A stretch of DNA of 64,000 bases from Antedon mediterranea. Lineage: Eukaryota; Echinodermata; Crinoidea; Comatulida; Antedonidae. This document shows, one piece after another, positions 40,790 through 50,819 of the stretch. The notes under the pieces are model-generated. The model searched no databases. It saw only the letters and a program-made list of their open reading frames with translations, and had not been told where the DNA came from. The stretch lies in assembly GCF_964355755.1 (NCBI RefSeq), contig NC_092672.1:11716501-11780500 (forward strand). Reading direction: 5' to 3'. The stretch's first letter is position 1. The number at the start of each line of letters is the position of its first letter. The translations under genes were made by a program, and so were the position numbers.

Positions 40790-40965
40790 TGCGCGTGCGT
40801 ACAATTGAGGACTAGTGCTGTTCCGCCGTACCAATCGAGTTTGAACAATACCATGAAAGCTCCAGTGGTCTAATGGTTAGGACAACTGCATATCAAGCAG
40901 ACGGTCCGAGTTCGAGTCTCGGTTAGGGCAGTTTAGAATTAATGTTTTTTGCCTGATGTGTGTAT
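40790..40965 (+). repeat. tRNA-like SINE-type element, family C, copy 4
   Basis: The element runs from ATTGAGGACTAGTGCT through CCGTACCA and ACAATACCATGAAAGC into CCAGTGGTCTAATGGTTAGG and GAGTTCGAGTCTCGG. The 7-base anticodon-like loop ATATCAA is closed by CTGC/GCAG. It then repeats AGAATTAATGTTTTTTGCCT as after copy 3. Copies 3 and 4 form an imperfect direct tandem. Stem mismatches argue against a functional tRNA. Confidence 0.65.
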
Positions 40966-41009
40966 ATAAATAATTATACAGCATTATTAACTTTGTTTCG
41001 CCTTCACAA

Positions 41010-41124
41010 AAAACCCGAATCTAAAAATAATAAGGGTTTCGCATCTCAAACAGTTCTCATACAAGGCCTACAGAACTGACTGCCTGTTCTGGTCTTTCTT
41101 TCCTCGAGCTGTGAGAGAGTGGAA
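41010..41124 (+). pseudogene. LINE ORF C-terminal fragment
   Basis: The plus-strand frame reads QFSYKAYRTDCLFWSFFPRA then VREWN and a stop at 41122-41124. The RTxxxxxSFFPRxVRxWN block is characteristic of the C-terminus of many CR1/L2-like LINE polyproteins. It is a short truncated remnant in the plus orientation, opposite to the LINE pieces at 28-33 kb. Confidence 0.65.
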
Positions 41125-41292
41125 TTAGGAATATGAAAACCATCACAACAAAATAGATGATCCATTTCCTAGGCAGAGCTTTAGATAGTACATCTAAATT
41201 CGGGCAAGATAAACCCGCCAACTCGACTAACTCGAAATGTGAAAACGAATACTTAATACAATTAGAATTAATAAAAAATAAAAAATAATAAC

Positions 41293-41502
41293 ATGACAAA
41301 AATAAACATAATAGAAATAAATACATTAAAACCATCAAAACTAAACCCCAAAGCCAGCTTTGAAGATTTTAACCACAATGATTATAGTTTCGTCATAAAC
41401 AACATGATGAAGATTGTGGAAGCTCGTAGCGATGAAGATAAAGAGAGGGCGATTACCACCACATATTCAGGGAGAGAATTAAATAAATTATTGATTCTTT
41501 GA
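41293..41502 (+). other. unrecognised open frame, 69 codons
   Basis: An open frame follows the LINE fragment by 170 bases. It has a charged composition (ARSDEDKERAITTTYSGREL) and looks somewhat coding-like. I recognise no domain. It could be debris of the same retroelement, or chance. Confidence 0.2.
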
Positions 41503-41884
41503 GAGAAAAAGTGTGTTAATCTTCTGAGGGATTAAAGTATTTGCTTTTTAAACAATCTAAGTGCATGTCTTCTAGTTCTGATAAAATTCAATTTTGTAAA
41601 AAAACAGATACTGTTTTACAACTTCAAATTTATTTAAAACTTAAAAAACTTCAGTAAGGTCTATTTTGTTCAAATGTTAATAAGTTTACAAAAATTAGTC
41701 ATTGGTCGGTCTTCGTTGTACTTTTAACAAGAATGTAGACATTTATTTTTAGCATTGGGTTCCATTTTAAACACTTAATTTAAACCATACAAATATAGCA
41801 CTATAGTACAAACATTTATAAACCACCTCAGTAAAATCCTTATGTATATCTGTAAACAATTTATGTGCATTAGTGTTAACTTAA

Positions 41885-42171
41885 AGACCCATTCCATACA
41901 ATTTGTGACGTTTTGTAAAAATAATTCATATACATTACTTTAAAAACATCAAACCAAACGCTGAAAAGTTAGGAGTCTTTAATTTGGCCTCAAGATCGAT
42001 CTAAAAGCGGAAAAACGAAAATATCCATTCGCGTGCAATGCATGTTGATATTTATAGCGGGCCGCTTAAATCATTAGAATCGATTTATGAAAATAGTTAT
42101 CTTAATAGGACCATATAGTATTTATTTTTACAATAAATTAATTTTTATTAAAAATGGTGGGGAATGGGACT
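41885..42171. mobile_element. TTAA-flanked MITE, family M3
   Basis: A 287-bp non-coding element has terminal repeats AG(A/T)CCCATTCC and is flanked by TTAA on both sides (41881-41884 and 42172-42175). Perfect TTAA duplications fit a piggyBac- or Kolobok-class transposase. Only one copy is seen in the window. Confidence 0.8.
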
Positions 42172-42179
42172 TTAAGCTT

Positions 42180-42965
42180 ATTTTTTACCTACCAGAGTGG
42201 AGTCAACCCTGGTCACAAAGCCAAACCAAGGAAGAGCAGGCCTAAATAATGTTGTCGTACCTGGCCAAACGATGGTATACTGTATCCCCCACACACTGGG
42301 CCTAGCTCAGAACCATGACTTCCTGTGTTTTCTTTCCATCTCTAAATATACAGTAAGTTTATTTTTATTATAGTTAATTCATAAATATTTAAAATAACGT
42401 TTTTTAAATGATAAATGTCCCATTGCATTCATATATAGGATTCCGGTCTTTGAATAAGGACATAGGTTAACGCATTAGTGTATTGATAATGCTGTCTTTA
42501 AAACTATTAGGAATTATTCACTTTACAATGTAAACATTGAGAAGACCCCGTGTATAAACGTAAGAGCATTATCGTCTACAACGGTGGTCTAACTCAATAC
42601 AATCGTAGACGTATGTTCGCCATTTGCCATTATAATTTAATTTGCTTTCGAAGAACAATTGTAAATTAACAACGTTCAATAACAAAACCAGATCCTGAAG
42701 GCATTGCAAAATAATAATACAATTTACATAGAATTAATCTATACATTAAACACAGTATTGTCTGTGTAAATCCAATTAGTGTACCTAGCATGTAGGCCTC
42801 CTATATAAGAACAATTATTGTGTCGCAGTTGCACAGTTTTTAGTGTCTTATATGTATATTATTATATTACTTTAAAAATCATTTAAACTGGTCATTCCTT
42901 GTCTAGTGTACGTTCTATGGTTAGTAATGGTAATAAGAGAAAAGCAATGTACATGCGTAGATGCA
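42180..42965. other. non-coding stretch
   Basis: Nothing is recognised. The 42190-42330 part is less AT-rich but shows no domain-bearing frame. Confidence 0.4.
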
Positions 42966-42972
42966 GATCTAA

Positions 42973-43049
42973 AGCTCTGTCTACACTATTATGGGACACA
43001 TCAGATCACATTTTTTATCACATAAAGTTTGATAATGTAGTCAGAGCTT
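42973..43049. mobile_element. TTAA-type MITE, family M2, copy 2 (short)
   Basis: A 77-bp copy has AGCTCTGTCTACACTAT on the left and the inverted ATAATGTAGTCAGAGCT on the right. It is followed by TTAA and preceded by CTAA. It has lost most of the interior present in the 28.7-kb copy. Confidence 0.8.
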
Positions 43050-43215
43050 TTAAGCTCAAAAAAACATTTGACGCGAACTGCAACTTAAAAGTTGTAGTTC
43101 GCTTAGCTTTGTAGGCCTTACTCCTTGACTACTAGCTAAAAGCTGTAATGTACAGACATCTGCCTTCAGCGTTTTATCGTTGCTCATTTAAGTATCTCTC
43201 TTTTTTGGGCAGAGT

Positions 43216-43304
43216 TTAGTCGCGTGCAACGCGACTCTACAGCTCACTATGTTGGTCGGTTGGTCGGATGGTCGATTGGTAAACACTAACTCAAATTTGA
43301 GCTG
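43216..43304 (-). mobile_element. Helitron-like element with internal ACCG microsatellite, copy 2
   Basis: On the minus strand: CAAATTTGAGTTAGTGTTTA, a short ACCA/ACCG tract, ACATAGTGAGCTGTAGAGTC, then the intact hairpin GTCGCG-TTGCA-CGCGAC followed by TAAA. The hairpin is perfect here and decayed in the other two copies. Confidence 0.65.
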
Positions 43305-43309
43305 TTTCT

Positions 43310-45780
43310 GGAATTGTCGCTAAAATGTAATCGCTTACAGATGACAATTAGCGCAATATGCCGAAGTTGTGTTTATTGTTACATACAGTTTATAATCTTT
43401 AATTAGATCACAAAAACAAAATATATGTATATTTTATTATTATTTTACTCATTCATACATAAACGTACACTTCTACAGTCTATTCGATGATCTTAGGTGA
43501 ACATAATTGGATCAAGCTGTTAAATTGAAATTTAATGTGCGAACCGAAATTGGTTACTGCTATGCATTTTGCGTAAAATGTTGCACTTAAATATTGCCTT
43601 TTATACACTAATCAATCAATGGTCGGTGCCTCTATTACCGCCAAACACCATTGTCTGACGCTATAGAAGTAATTACGAATAGCATACAAGGAGTTCAAAT
43701 AGTGCGTTTAGAATCAAAAAACACACTTACTGCTCAGTTGACAAATCGAACGGTAAAAAGGGTTGTTGTTGCTTTAACATTACAATTGTTTTTTTCATAA
43801 ATAGAAAAATAAATTATTTTTAAATTGATTGTCGATTTCTTTATTTTGCACATTATCTAGGCATGTGTATATATACATATGGTGTACTAGCTCTCCAGAA
43901 TAGGTTACTTCACGGTAAGCCGCACGCCTAATAACAATAACAAGTTATAACACAGTCCTCTGACGTTGTTTTAATTCATTATAAAATTCTATTAGTAATA
44001 ATCGACGTATATCTATTATAAAAGCGAACTAAAATGCAATTAACTCTAACCATATCGTTGTTTATATGTTTAGCAAATATTAATATTAATAGTAAACAAA
44101 TAGATTTATGAGATACTCTTTATCAGATTTATGAGATACTCGTTATCATCACCATTGATTATCAATCTGTTTTTTGAAAAACAATTGTAATTTGCTATAA
44201 ATGAAATAATATAGTAGAACAAAATTAGAGAAGCAAACTGAGTACATGTAGCGACTTCTCACGTTTACCAAAGGTAATGTCCACATGGATAGGCAGACAA
44301 ATCTCTATGAATGGATTATAATAATCGTTAAAGATTCAAGGTATTACATTTTACATTTGTAACAATTCTGTTAGCGTGTTTTGTACATGCAATGTATCAC
44401 CTTATCAGTATTTCTAATCGCCATAAATGTGTGTCGTTTGACATGCAAACGGTATTTTTCATTGTTCTGCACGTTCTTAATAACGCTGAACGGGACAGTC
44501 GAGGATAACGTTATGAGGTTATTGCGCCGTGGAGAATTCAGTTCAAGAAAACTAAAACACCATAAGCTATTCGCATGATAGCCGTGAGCTCAGTGAAGCG
44601 CGCCATGCAATTTAATATTGTTGTAGTATTGCATATATATACACCTGCTCAGTGGCCAAACTATTTCCACAAATTGTTATTAACGCTAGAATACTTGTTT
44701 AACTTTTTTAAGTATTTATTACGGCATATTGTATGTCTTAAAATGTATTTCTTGAATGTTTCTATTATTAACAAAAACGATTTTAACGTTATTATTAATT
44801 ATTATTAAACCGTTTTAATATATCATCAGACTGATCCACACACACACCCCGTAGACCTTTGTTCAGAATATTTTTACAGTTACTATACATTATTAGGTTT
44901 TTTATAACCATTTACAGTCGGCCTGGGATTTTGTCTCGCTCAACAACAAGATCCTGCTTCTACAATTTCCATATTTATCGATCAAACAATATTTACTTTC
45001 TACATAATTAACCTATTATTGTTCTATGTTGTGCAATTCCTTTGACCTGGGTCAGGCAGTGTTCACTCTTAAAAGTAGAAATAGTAAACAATTAATGTAT
45101 ATTCCGTTCTTGAATTAATATTTTATTGATTACTGTGTGACATAATGGCACAATACTTAATATCGATCGGAACAAGTAATGGAAAAGGCATCTCATTAAT
45201 AATACAAGTGGTACCTGTATCATGTAAGGTTTTTACTAAATGTGAAACGCGTGTGATGTTGCATTACCAAATATTCTTCGGAAATATATACAGTACCGAG
45301 AATCGGCTGGTTATTTTACCGTACTAGAATCGGCTGACAGTTCAACGATACACTATACTCTGTTTCATTGGCCAGACCAGTTATAGACTATTAATGTCAG
45401 CGTTTTCAAGACAAATAAAACAATTTAAAATGAGAGCACTTGGCTAATGTATGTGTTTGACCTTAAATAAAGGTCACTCTACATTCAAAACTACACATTA
45501 GGTAAATACTTGTTAAGCATCACCTCCCTTCTTTGCTTTTCAAGCCACCTCTGTTTTATAATTTTTGTTATATTTTAAAAAAAATGCCAAAACAACTATC
45601 TAACAAATCCATTAGGCTTAATATCGTAACTTTCGATTGTCGCAAGCGTACAGGAACAATGTTGTTATAGCATTAAATGGTTTTTGAAAAGATTATGATT
45701 CAGAGGTTCAAGTTGTTTTGTAATAATAAATATTATTTACATTGTCGGTAGTCCTGTCATGTCCATTTAAACGGTTAATG
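43310..45780. other. AT-rich non-coding stretch
   Basis: No gene is supported. A 23-bp direct duplication (AGATTTATGAGATACTC) occurs at about 44101-44148. An everted pair of AGGTCA half-sites (TGACCT-7-AGGTCA type) lies at 45458-45476. Confidence 0.4.
45458..45476. promoter_or_regulatory. everted AGGTCA half-sites
   Basis: TGACCTTAAATAAAGGTCA is a perfect palindrome around a 5-base centre. TGACCT and AGGTCA are nuclear-receptor half-sites, but no gene is close by, so function is speculative. Confidence 0.2.
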
Positions 45781-45787
45781 CGCATTT

Positions 45788-45985
45788 GAGAGAGTGGCCA
45801 AGCGGTTAAGTGTGGAAACGTAATACTTAGCCATCCTTACATCTGTAAGGGTTCGAGCCTCACTCGCTTCATGGTTCTGGTGGTAGAACGAGTCTTCTCG
45901 GATAAGGAGAATAAACCGTAGGTCCAGTGTACACACATAATCTAGCTCATGTGCACTTTTAAAAAAACCTAGTACGAAAAGGGGA
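45788..45985 (+). repeat. tRNA-Ser/Leu-like SINE, family A, copy 2
   Basis: GAGTGGCCAAGCGGTTAAGT (A box), a long variable region and GGGTTCGAGCCTCACTCGC (B box) are followed by the family body (CATGGTTCTGGTGGTAGAAC, TCTTCTCGGATAAGGA, GTCCAGTGTACAC). It lacks the 3' third present in the 25.3-kb copy. Confidence 0.8.
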
Positions 45986-46368
45986 TTGTCAGCATCTGTT
46001 TAGGGTCACCTTTTATAAATACGGTTGAATACAAAAACATAAACATACGCATTAAATGAGAGGAAATAAATCATTTATAAACATTAATTACAAAAAAAAA
46101 ATGAAATACACTGAATACTTAATATGTTTCAGTTTGATTATAAATATCAGTAAAAAAAAGAAAGAAAAGGTCAGAAAATAAAAGCATGCAGGTATGTAAC
46201 GCAACAAAACTTCCACTTAGAAAGAGTTCCCCTGTTTGTCATGAGGTATCCTTTCTCTTGTTTGTTTTTACGGGAAGTATCCCCGTGGTGTTCCGAAGGA
46301 GGCGTCCTACTTCAAACCAGCAACGCATATTCAACTGAGCCGCTGTTTAGGCCTCGGTGTAAACAAAC

Positions 46369-46441
46369 AAGTTAATGTTTACCGACCAACCGACCAACCG
46401 ACCGACATAGTGAGCTGTAGAGTCTCATTGCACGCGACTAA
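46369..46441 (+). mobile_element. Helitron-like element with internal ACCG microsatellite, copy 3
   Basis: GTTAATGTTTACC, a short CGACCAAC tract, ACATAGTGAGCTGTAGAGTC and a decayed hairpin GTCTCATTGCACGCGACTAA. It matches the copies at 31.4 and 43.2 kb. Confidence 0.65.
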
Positions 46442-46449
46442 AAACAACC

Positions 46450-48110
46450 CGTATTTCAACAACATTGAGAAATTATGTGGTTATTTTAGTGTCAAGAAAA
46501 ACGAACAATGACGTAAACTTCTACCATCATTTATACGATGGCCAATTATATACTCGCTAGTTCAGCAAGTATTATGCGGTTGTCTGCTGTTATTTTAGAA
46601 TGGGCCATTTTATACTCCCACAGGAGAGTGCTTTATGTCGTAAAGAAACAGATAGTGGGTAGGCTTACCCGCAAACTAAGCCTCGTATCTATTCGCATCA
46701 TAATGAATACACTATTAGTTATAATCAAATTAGACGTTCAGAGTAATTTCAGAACCATTTTCAAGAGACAATGCGCAATAAATGGACTAATGGTCATTCA
46801 ATAATTTGATAATATAATTCATATAATTATCCTGAATGAGATGTAACACAGTCTTTTTCTTCAGTGGCCATGGAAACGACGACTTTATAATTCATTCAAA
46901 GAACAAATATCATCGGTTTTGCTGAAAATCGACTGTTACTTAAATCAACATCCAGTAGTACGCGCTTCAATAGAAATTTTTTTTGTAACATCTGCCACTT
47001 TTCTGAAGTAAAAGTAAAACACTGCATTGGGCAGCGATTGGCTAAGAACTCATTAAAACGTACAGATACAATATTCGATTTTACATGACGCATTAAAGTA
47101 CTGCTTGACTGACAAGCTCCACTCAAGTCGCTGTTCACTGTACACAAATTCAAGGAAAGAAGAAAATCGAATTATTATATTTGTAAAGCTATTAATTTGT
47201 TGACAATAGTCTGTTAGCGCCAGGCGACATTAGAGTGTTCTCAATTCAATTGCACGTTTTGTATCATGGATACGTTCATTATTGACAACCACGTCTAGCG
47301 CTCAATGTGAGCTTGTTATCGGTTCGTAAGAAGCCTGTAAAATAATAATAATACTGGAAAAAAAAAATAAACGTAAGGTAAGTTAACATATAGTTATAAC
47401 TTTTTTTCTATAATAGTAATATAAACTTTGAGCATATTTAATTATTATTTTAAGGCAAACTTAATAGCAAATCTATTAGGTTTAAGTCCTAGCCTAAATG
47501 CAACACATTTATACAGGTATTACCCAGGATAATACTATGTCGTCAACTATATAAGTTCTGTTTCGTTATAGTCTGAAACTATTTCAGGTTGACTGTTCGT
47601 TTAAGTTATACAGATGTAATTATACGTGACGTCTTTCACTAGGCCTCTGTATATTATACCAAGTGCGGTTCCGAAAGATAGTACATTGAGTGAGTAAAAA
47701 AACATGCGTTTTCATTATCGCATCAGGGACTTTCAGGATATGTCGATCGTGTTTGTTTTTATTTTATGAACACAAGAATAATTACTATACACTATCTCAA
47801 TGCGTATGCGAGTTTGCGAGTTTGGTGTAAAGGTTATGTAACCTTTCAACTAACATTAGTTTCAGTTGACTAACAATAGGCCTAAAACAGGAACGCAAAA
47901 AACAAACGGGTGAATTTGAAAAAGAATTAAGTTTTTTAAAACTACTCGTACAATAAATCAAATTATGTAAAATTACAATTCACAAATTATAGCTCTTGCC
48001 TCTTTTACAAAAATGAAATCTTTTGCACAAGTAATTTCAGAAATTTCAGTTTACTTGTTACATTAAGACTGCTCTTAAGTGTAAAATTCTGTCCCATATT
48101 TTAACACTAG
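46450..48110. other. non-coding stretch
   Basis: No gene is supported. Open frames at 46538-46804 and 46896-47153 (minus) carry no recognisable domain. Confidence 0.4.
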
Positions 48111-48118
48111 CAGGTCTG

Positions 48119-48365
48119 TAAAAAATACTAAAAAGTGGTCCAGAATTGGGACCGTGGTCCTAATTGACTCCAACATTTAATTGAGTAGTCCTTGACCACA
48201 TATCTATCTGTATTTTCATTTTGGTAAAGCTCTATAAGCAATAACTTTTTGAGTAATCCTGCTAACAAATAAACAGACAGATAGGCCTACACGCGATCGA
48301 TTACATTATACAGGTCCATGAATACACCTCCTTGGCGGAAGTAAACAAGAAGAGAGTAAGAGGAT
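48119..48365 (+). repeat. non-LTR retrotransposon 3'-tail-like repeat, copy 2
   Basis: GTGGTCCAGAATTGGGACC, GACTCCAACATTTAATTGAG, GTCCTTGACCACATATCTAT, TTTTTGAGTAATCCTGCTAA and a terminal CACCTCCTTGGCGGAAGTAA follow the order of the copy at 2.2-2.57 kb. The ending CCTCC-TTGGCGG-AGGTAA is one I associate with RTE-like LINE 3' ends in marine animals. It is 5'-truncated and non-coding. Confidence 0.6.
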
Positions 48366-48559
48366 AAAATTAGTTCTGAGATGCGAGAGCGTGGTTTGGA
48401 AGAACATATATGTTACCAACTTCCACGTGTTAACTGATCATCTTGTAAATATTTATTTTTAGAGCTTGGTCCGACAATATTAATTAAAAAAATACGCAAT
48501 TCACCATTATTGACGATTTAGTCTTAAAACACACATTTTGTCCAAAAATAATATGTATT

Positions 48560-48625
48560 AGATAATCGGTTCTTGTAAATCGCTTTGATCTCTGTAAAAG
48601 TGCTATAGAAATAAAAATATAATGG
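48560..48625 (+). repeat. SINE/LINE 3'-tail-like segment
   Basis: CTTGTAAATCGCTTTGATCT followed by AAAGTGCTATAGAAATAAAA resembles the conserved tail shared by several SINE and L2-type families (TGTAAAGCGCTTTGA ... GCGCTATATAAATAAA). No head is identified. Confidence 0.4.
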
Positions 48626-48629
48626 TATT

Positions 48630-50520
48630 AGTGGAAAAGGGTTACATATTATACACAAACAGGTTATTTACAGGCAGTCGATTATGTCTCGTTTTAACAC
48701 ATACTATAATATGATTGTTAATGTTCATTTGGTTTGTATAATGGTACAAATTACGAAAATAGATGGTAAATACATTCTTAATATTATAATATTGTAAATT
48801 ATGTGTTGTACTGTATGTTGTAGTCACCAAAGAAGAGTAAACATTGTCCATTATTGACACTATCTTTATGATTCTTCTTCTAAGATTAGAATGTTTCAGT
48901 AATTACTTATAGTCTAGAATACTTTCGAGAGCAATTACACAACACAATTACGGAAAACTGAAATTATAAAAAAAAATTGTAGAGTACAAAATATTGTAAC
49001 AGTATACTTCTAATAATAACAGTAAAATGTTACATTGCTGAAAACTATAAACATTGTTAAGCGGTGATACTAACGAAGATTTTCTTTCTCCAGTTTAATT
49101 GGTGTCTTACAAGTGTGCAATATCTGTAAATTGTTGATTTTTTTGTAATTAATTTTAAATTACCGTAGTAAAAGTTGAAATTTATGACTGTTTGGTGAGT
49201 GTTTTATGTCGTGTCGTTTGTGGTTGCTTATTGCGCGAAGAAAGCAACAAACAATAATGTCAGAGCGAATTGCTATCATAAATATGCATATTTTAATTAA
49301 AAATAGTAATTATGGCATCATTAATTATGTATTATTAATTAATTAACTTTCTTACTACAGTACATACGCGTCATTTGCTGTGTTGTAGCGCAAGTTGACT
49401 GACTACTCCACAATCTATAACGCGTCCCCAGTGGCTAAGTTGTCTTGCTAAAATCAGCAGTCTTCAGGCTGGGAATTAAACGTTACAGGAATTATCTTTT
49501 CCCTTGGGGCGTAGGATAACTATATCAATACAACATAAAGATCAGTGTAACGTAAATATGATATCTTTATGGATTAATACTTCCATCTTTTGTAAATTTA
49601 ATCCTTTACGAATACACCTGTTTCGAAATTAACCTATTTTTGATGGAAAATAAAATCGAATGACGCAAGGATCTGTTTTTGTTTTAAATCTGTTAAATAT
49701 TGTAAACATATAATATTAGTCCTATATGTAGGCCTACTGTATATTAAAAACAAACATCGTAATATTAAAAGATCAGAAATGAAATTAATATAAATAATGA
49801 ATCTAAATAACGCGTATTAACATTGTAATGTCTTTATAATATTTTAAAAATGAAAAAGAAAGCAAAGTTAACGAATTAAAAAAAAAATTCCTGGTAATAG
49901 CTTCATCCCTATATCATGCATCGTCTACAACATTTTATTTAAAAATACAGTCTAATCCAACAGCGACAAAATTCGTCCTTGACATTATTATATTGATACA
50001 ATAAAATATATAAATATTTTAAAACTATATAAAAAAACACATTACCAAGGATCAAGTGAACAGCAGAATCATTGGTGTTATAGGTTGATTTAAGTTTTTT
50101 TTTCTCCTGCATTAAGTAATCATAGTTTATATTCATTATACTGTATATACATTGTCATGAAATAATGTAAAACATTAATTATTTTTAATTACACCACAAC
50201 AAAGGCGGTCATGAATAAAGGTGCAACATACACAAAGTTGACATGAAATTAAAAGTGTAACATAAGTATCTACACAGGCTTGCTTTGTATATGTTCTTAT
50301 CTTGAATTTTAATTAATGTTTACATATGAAAGCGAAATTATGTTTATTTAACAATCAAGCCGTAATATATTAAGTTTCTTCTTAGTAAACTGCATATTAT
50401 ACAGAAGTGTAAATACGTATTAAAAAAAGAATGTGTGAAATCAACACACGGATAATGATAAGCACATTAATATAATATGTTTAGGCCTCAACTACACACT
50501 ATCACACAAGAAAGATTGAT
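48630..50520. other. AT-rich non-coding stretch
   Basis: No gene is supported. A weak tRNA-like segment at 49425-49490 is not convincing. Confidence 0.45.
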
Positions 50521-50528
50521 TGTATAGA

Positions 50529-50676
50529 TCCATCCATCCGTCCACCTATCGATTCATCAGTCCATCCGTCCGTCCACCTGTCCGTCTATCTATCAGTCCG
50601 TTCGTCCACCAATCCATTCACCCATCCATCCATTCATCCATTTGATCCCCGTCCATCCATCCATTCATTCATTTAT
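50529..50676. repeat. degenerate (ATCC/GTCC)n simple repeat
   Basis: About 150 bases of imperfect ATCC, GTCC and ATTC quadruplets. It lies directly before a SINE fragment in the opposite orientation, so it may have grown from that SINE's short tandem tail. Confidence 0.8.
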
Positions 50677-50689
50677 GCGTATAAGGTCT

Positions 50690-50815
50690 ATGTAAAAGAC
50701 CTGCTTCTTTTGCACGATCATTTAGTGTACACTGCACTTGATTTATAGTTCTTATCAGAGAAGACTCGTTCTACCACTGGAATCATGGAGCAAGTAAGTC
50801 TCGAACCCATAAGGC
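50690..50815 (-). repeat. tRNA-Ser/Leu-like SINE, family A, copy 3 (fragment)
   Basis: On the minus strand: GGGTTCGAGACTTACTTGCT, CCAGTGGTAGAACGAGTCTT and CTGATAAGAACTATAAATCA match the B box and body of family A. The A-box half of the head is missing. Confidence 0.65.
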
Positions 50816-50819
50816 ATCT

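Noticed and set aside
40857-40929. Possible functional tRNA gene (A and B boxes, closed anticodon-like stem)
   Set aside because: The acceptor stem does not pair, homology with other copies continues upstream of the tRNA-like part, and at least four diverged copies exist in the window. A SINE-type element explains it better.
45788-45870. Possible tRNA-Ser or tRNA-Leu gene
   Set aside because: No closed acceptor stem, and it is followed by the same body sequence as two other copies, as expected for a SINE head.
46896-47153. 85-codon minus-strand open frame
   Set aside because: No signal peptide, span or motif recognised; length is within chance expectation for the window.
49425-49490. tRNA-like segment beginning CCCAGTGGCTAAG
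   Set aside because: The B-box half is poor (GGGAATTAAAC) and no partner copy with that head is found in the window.
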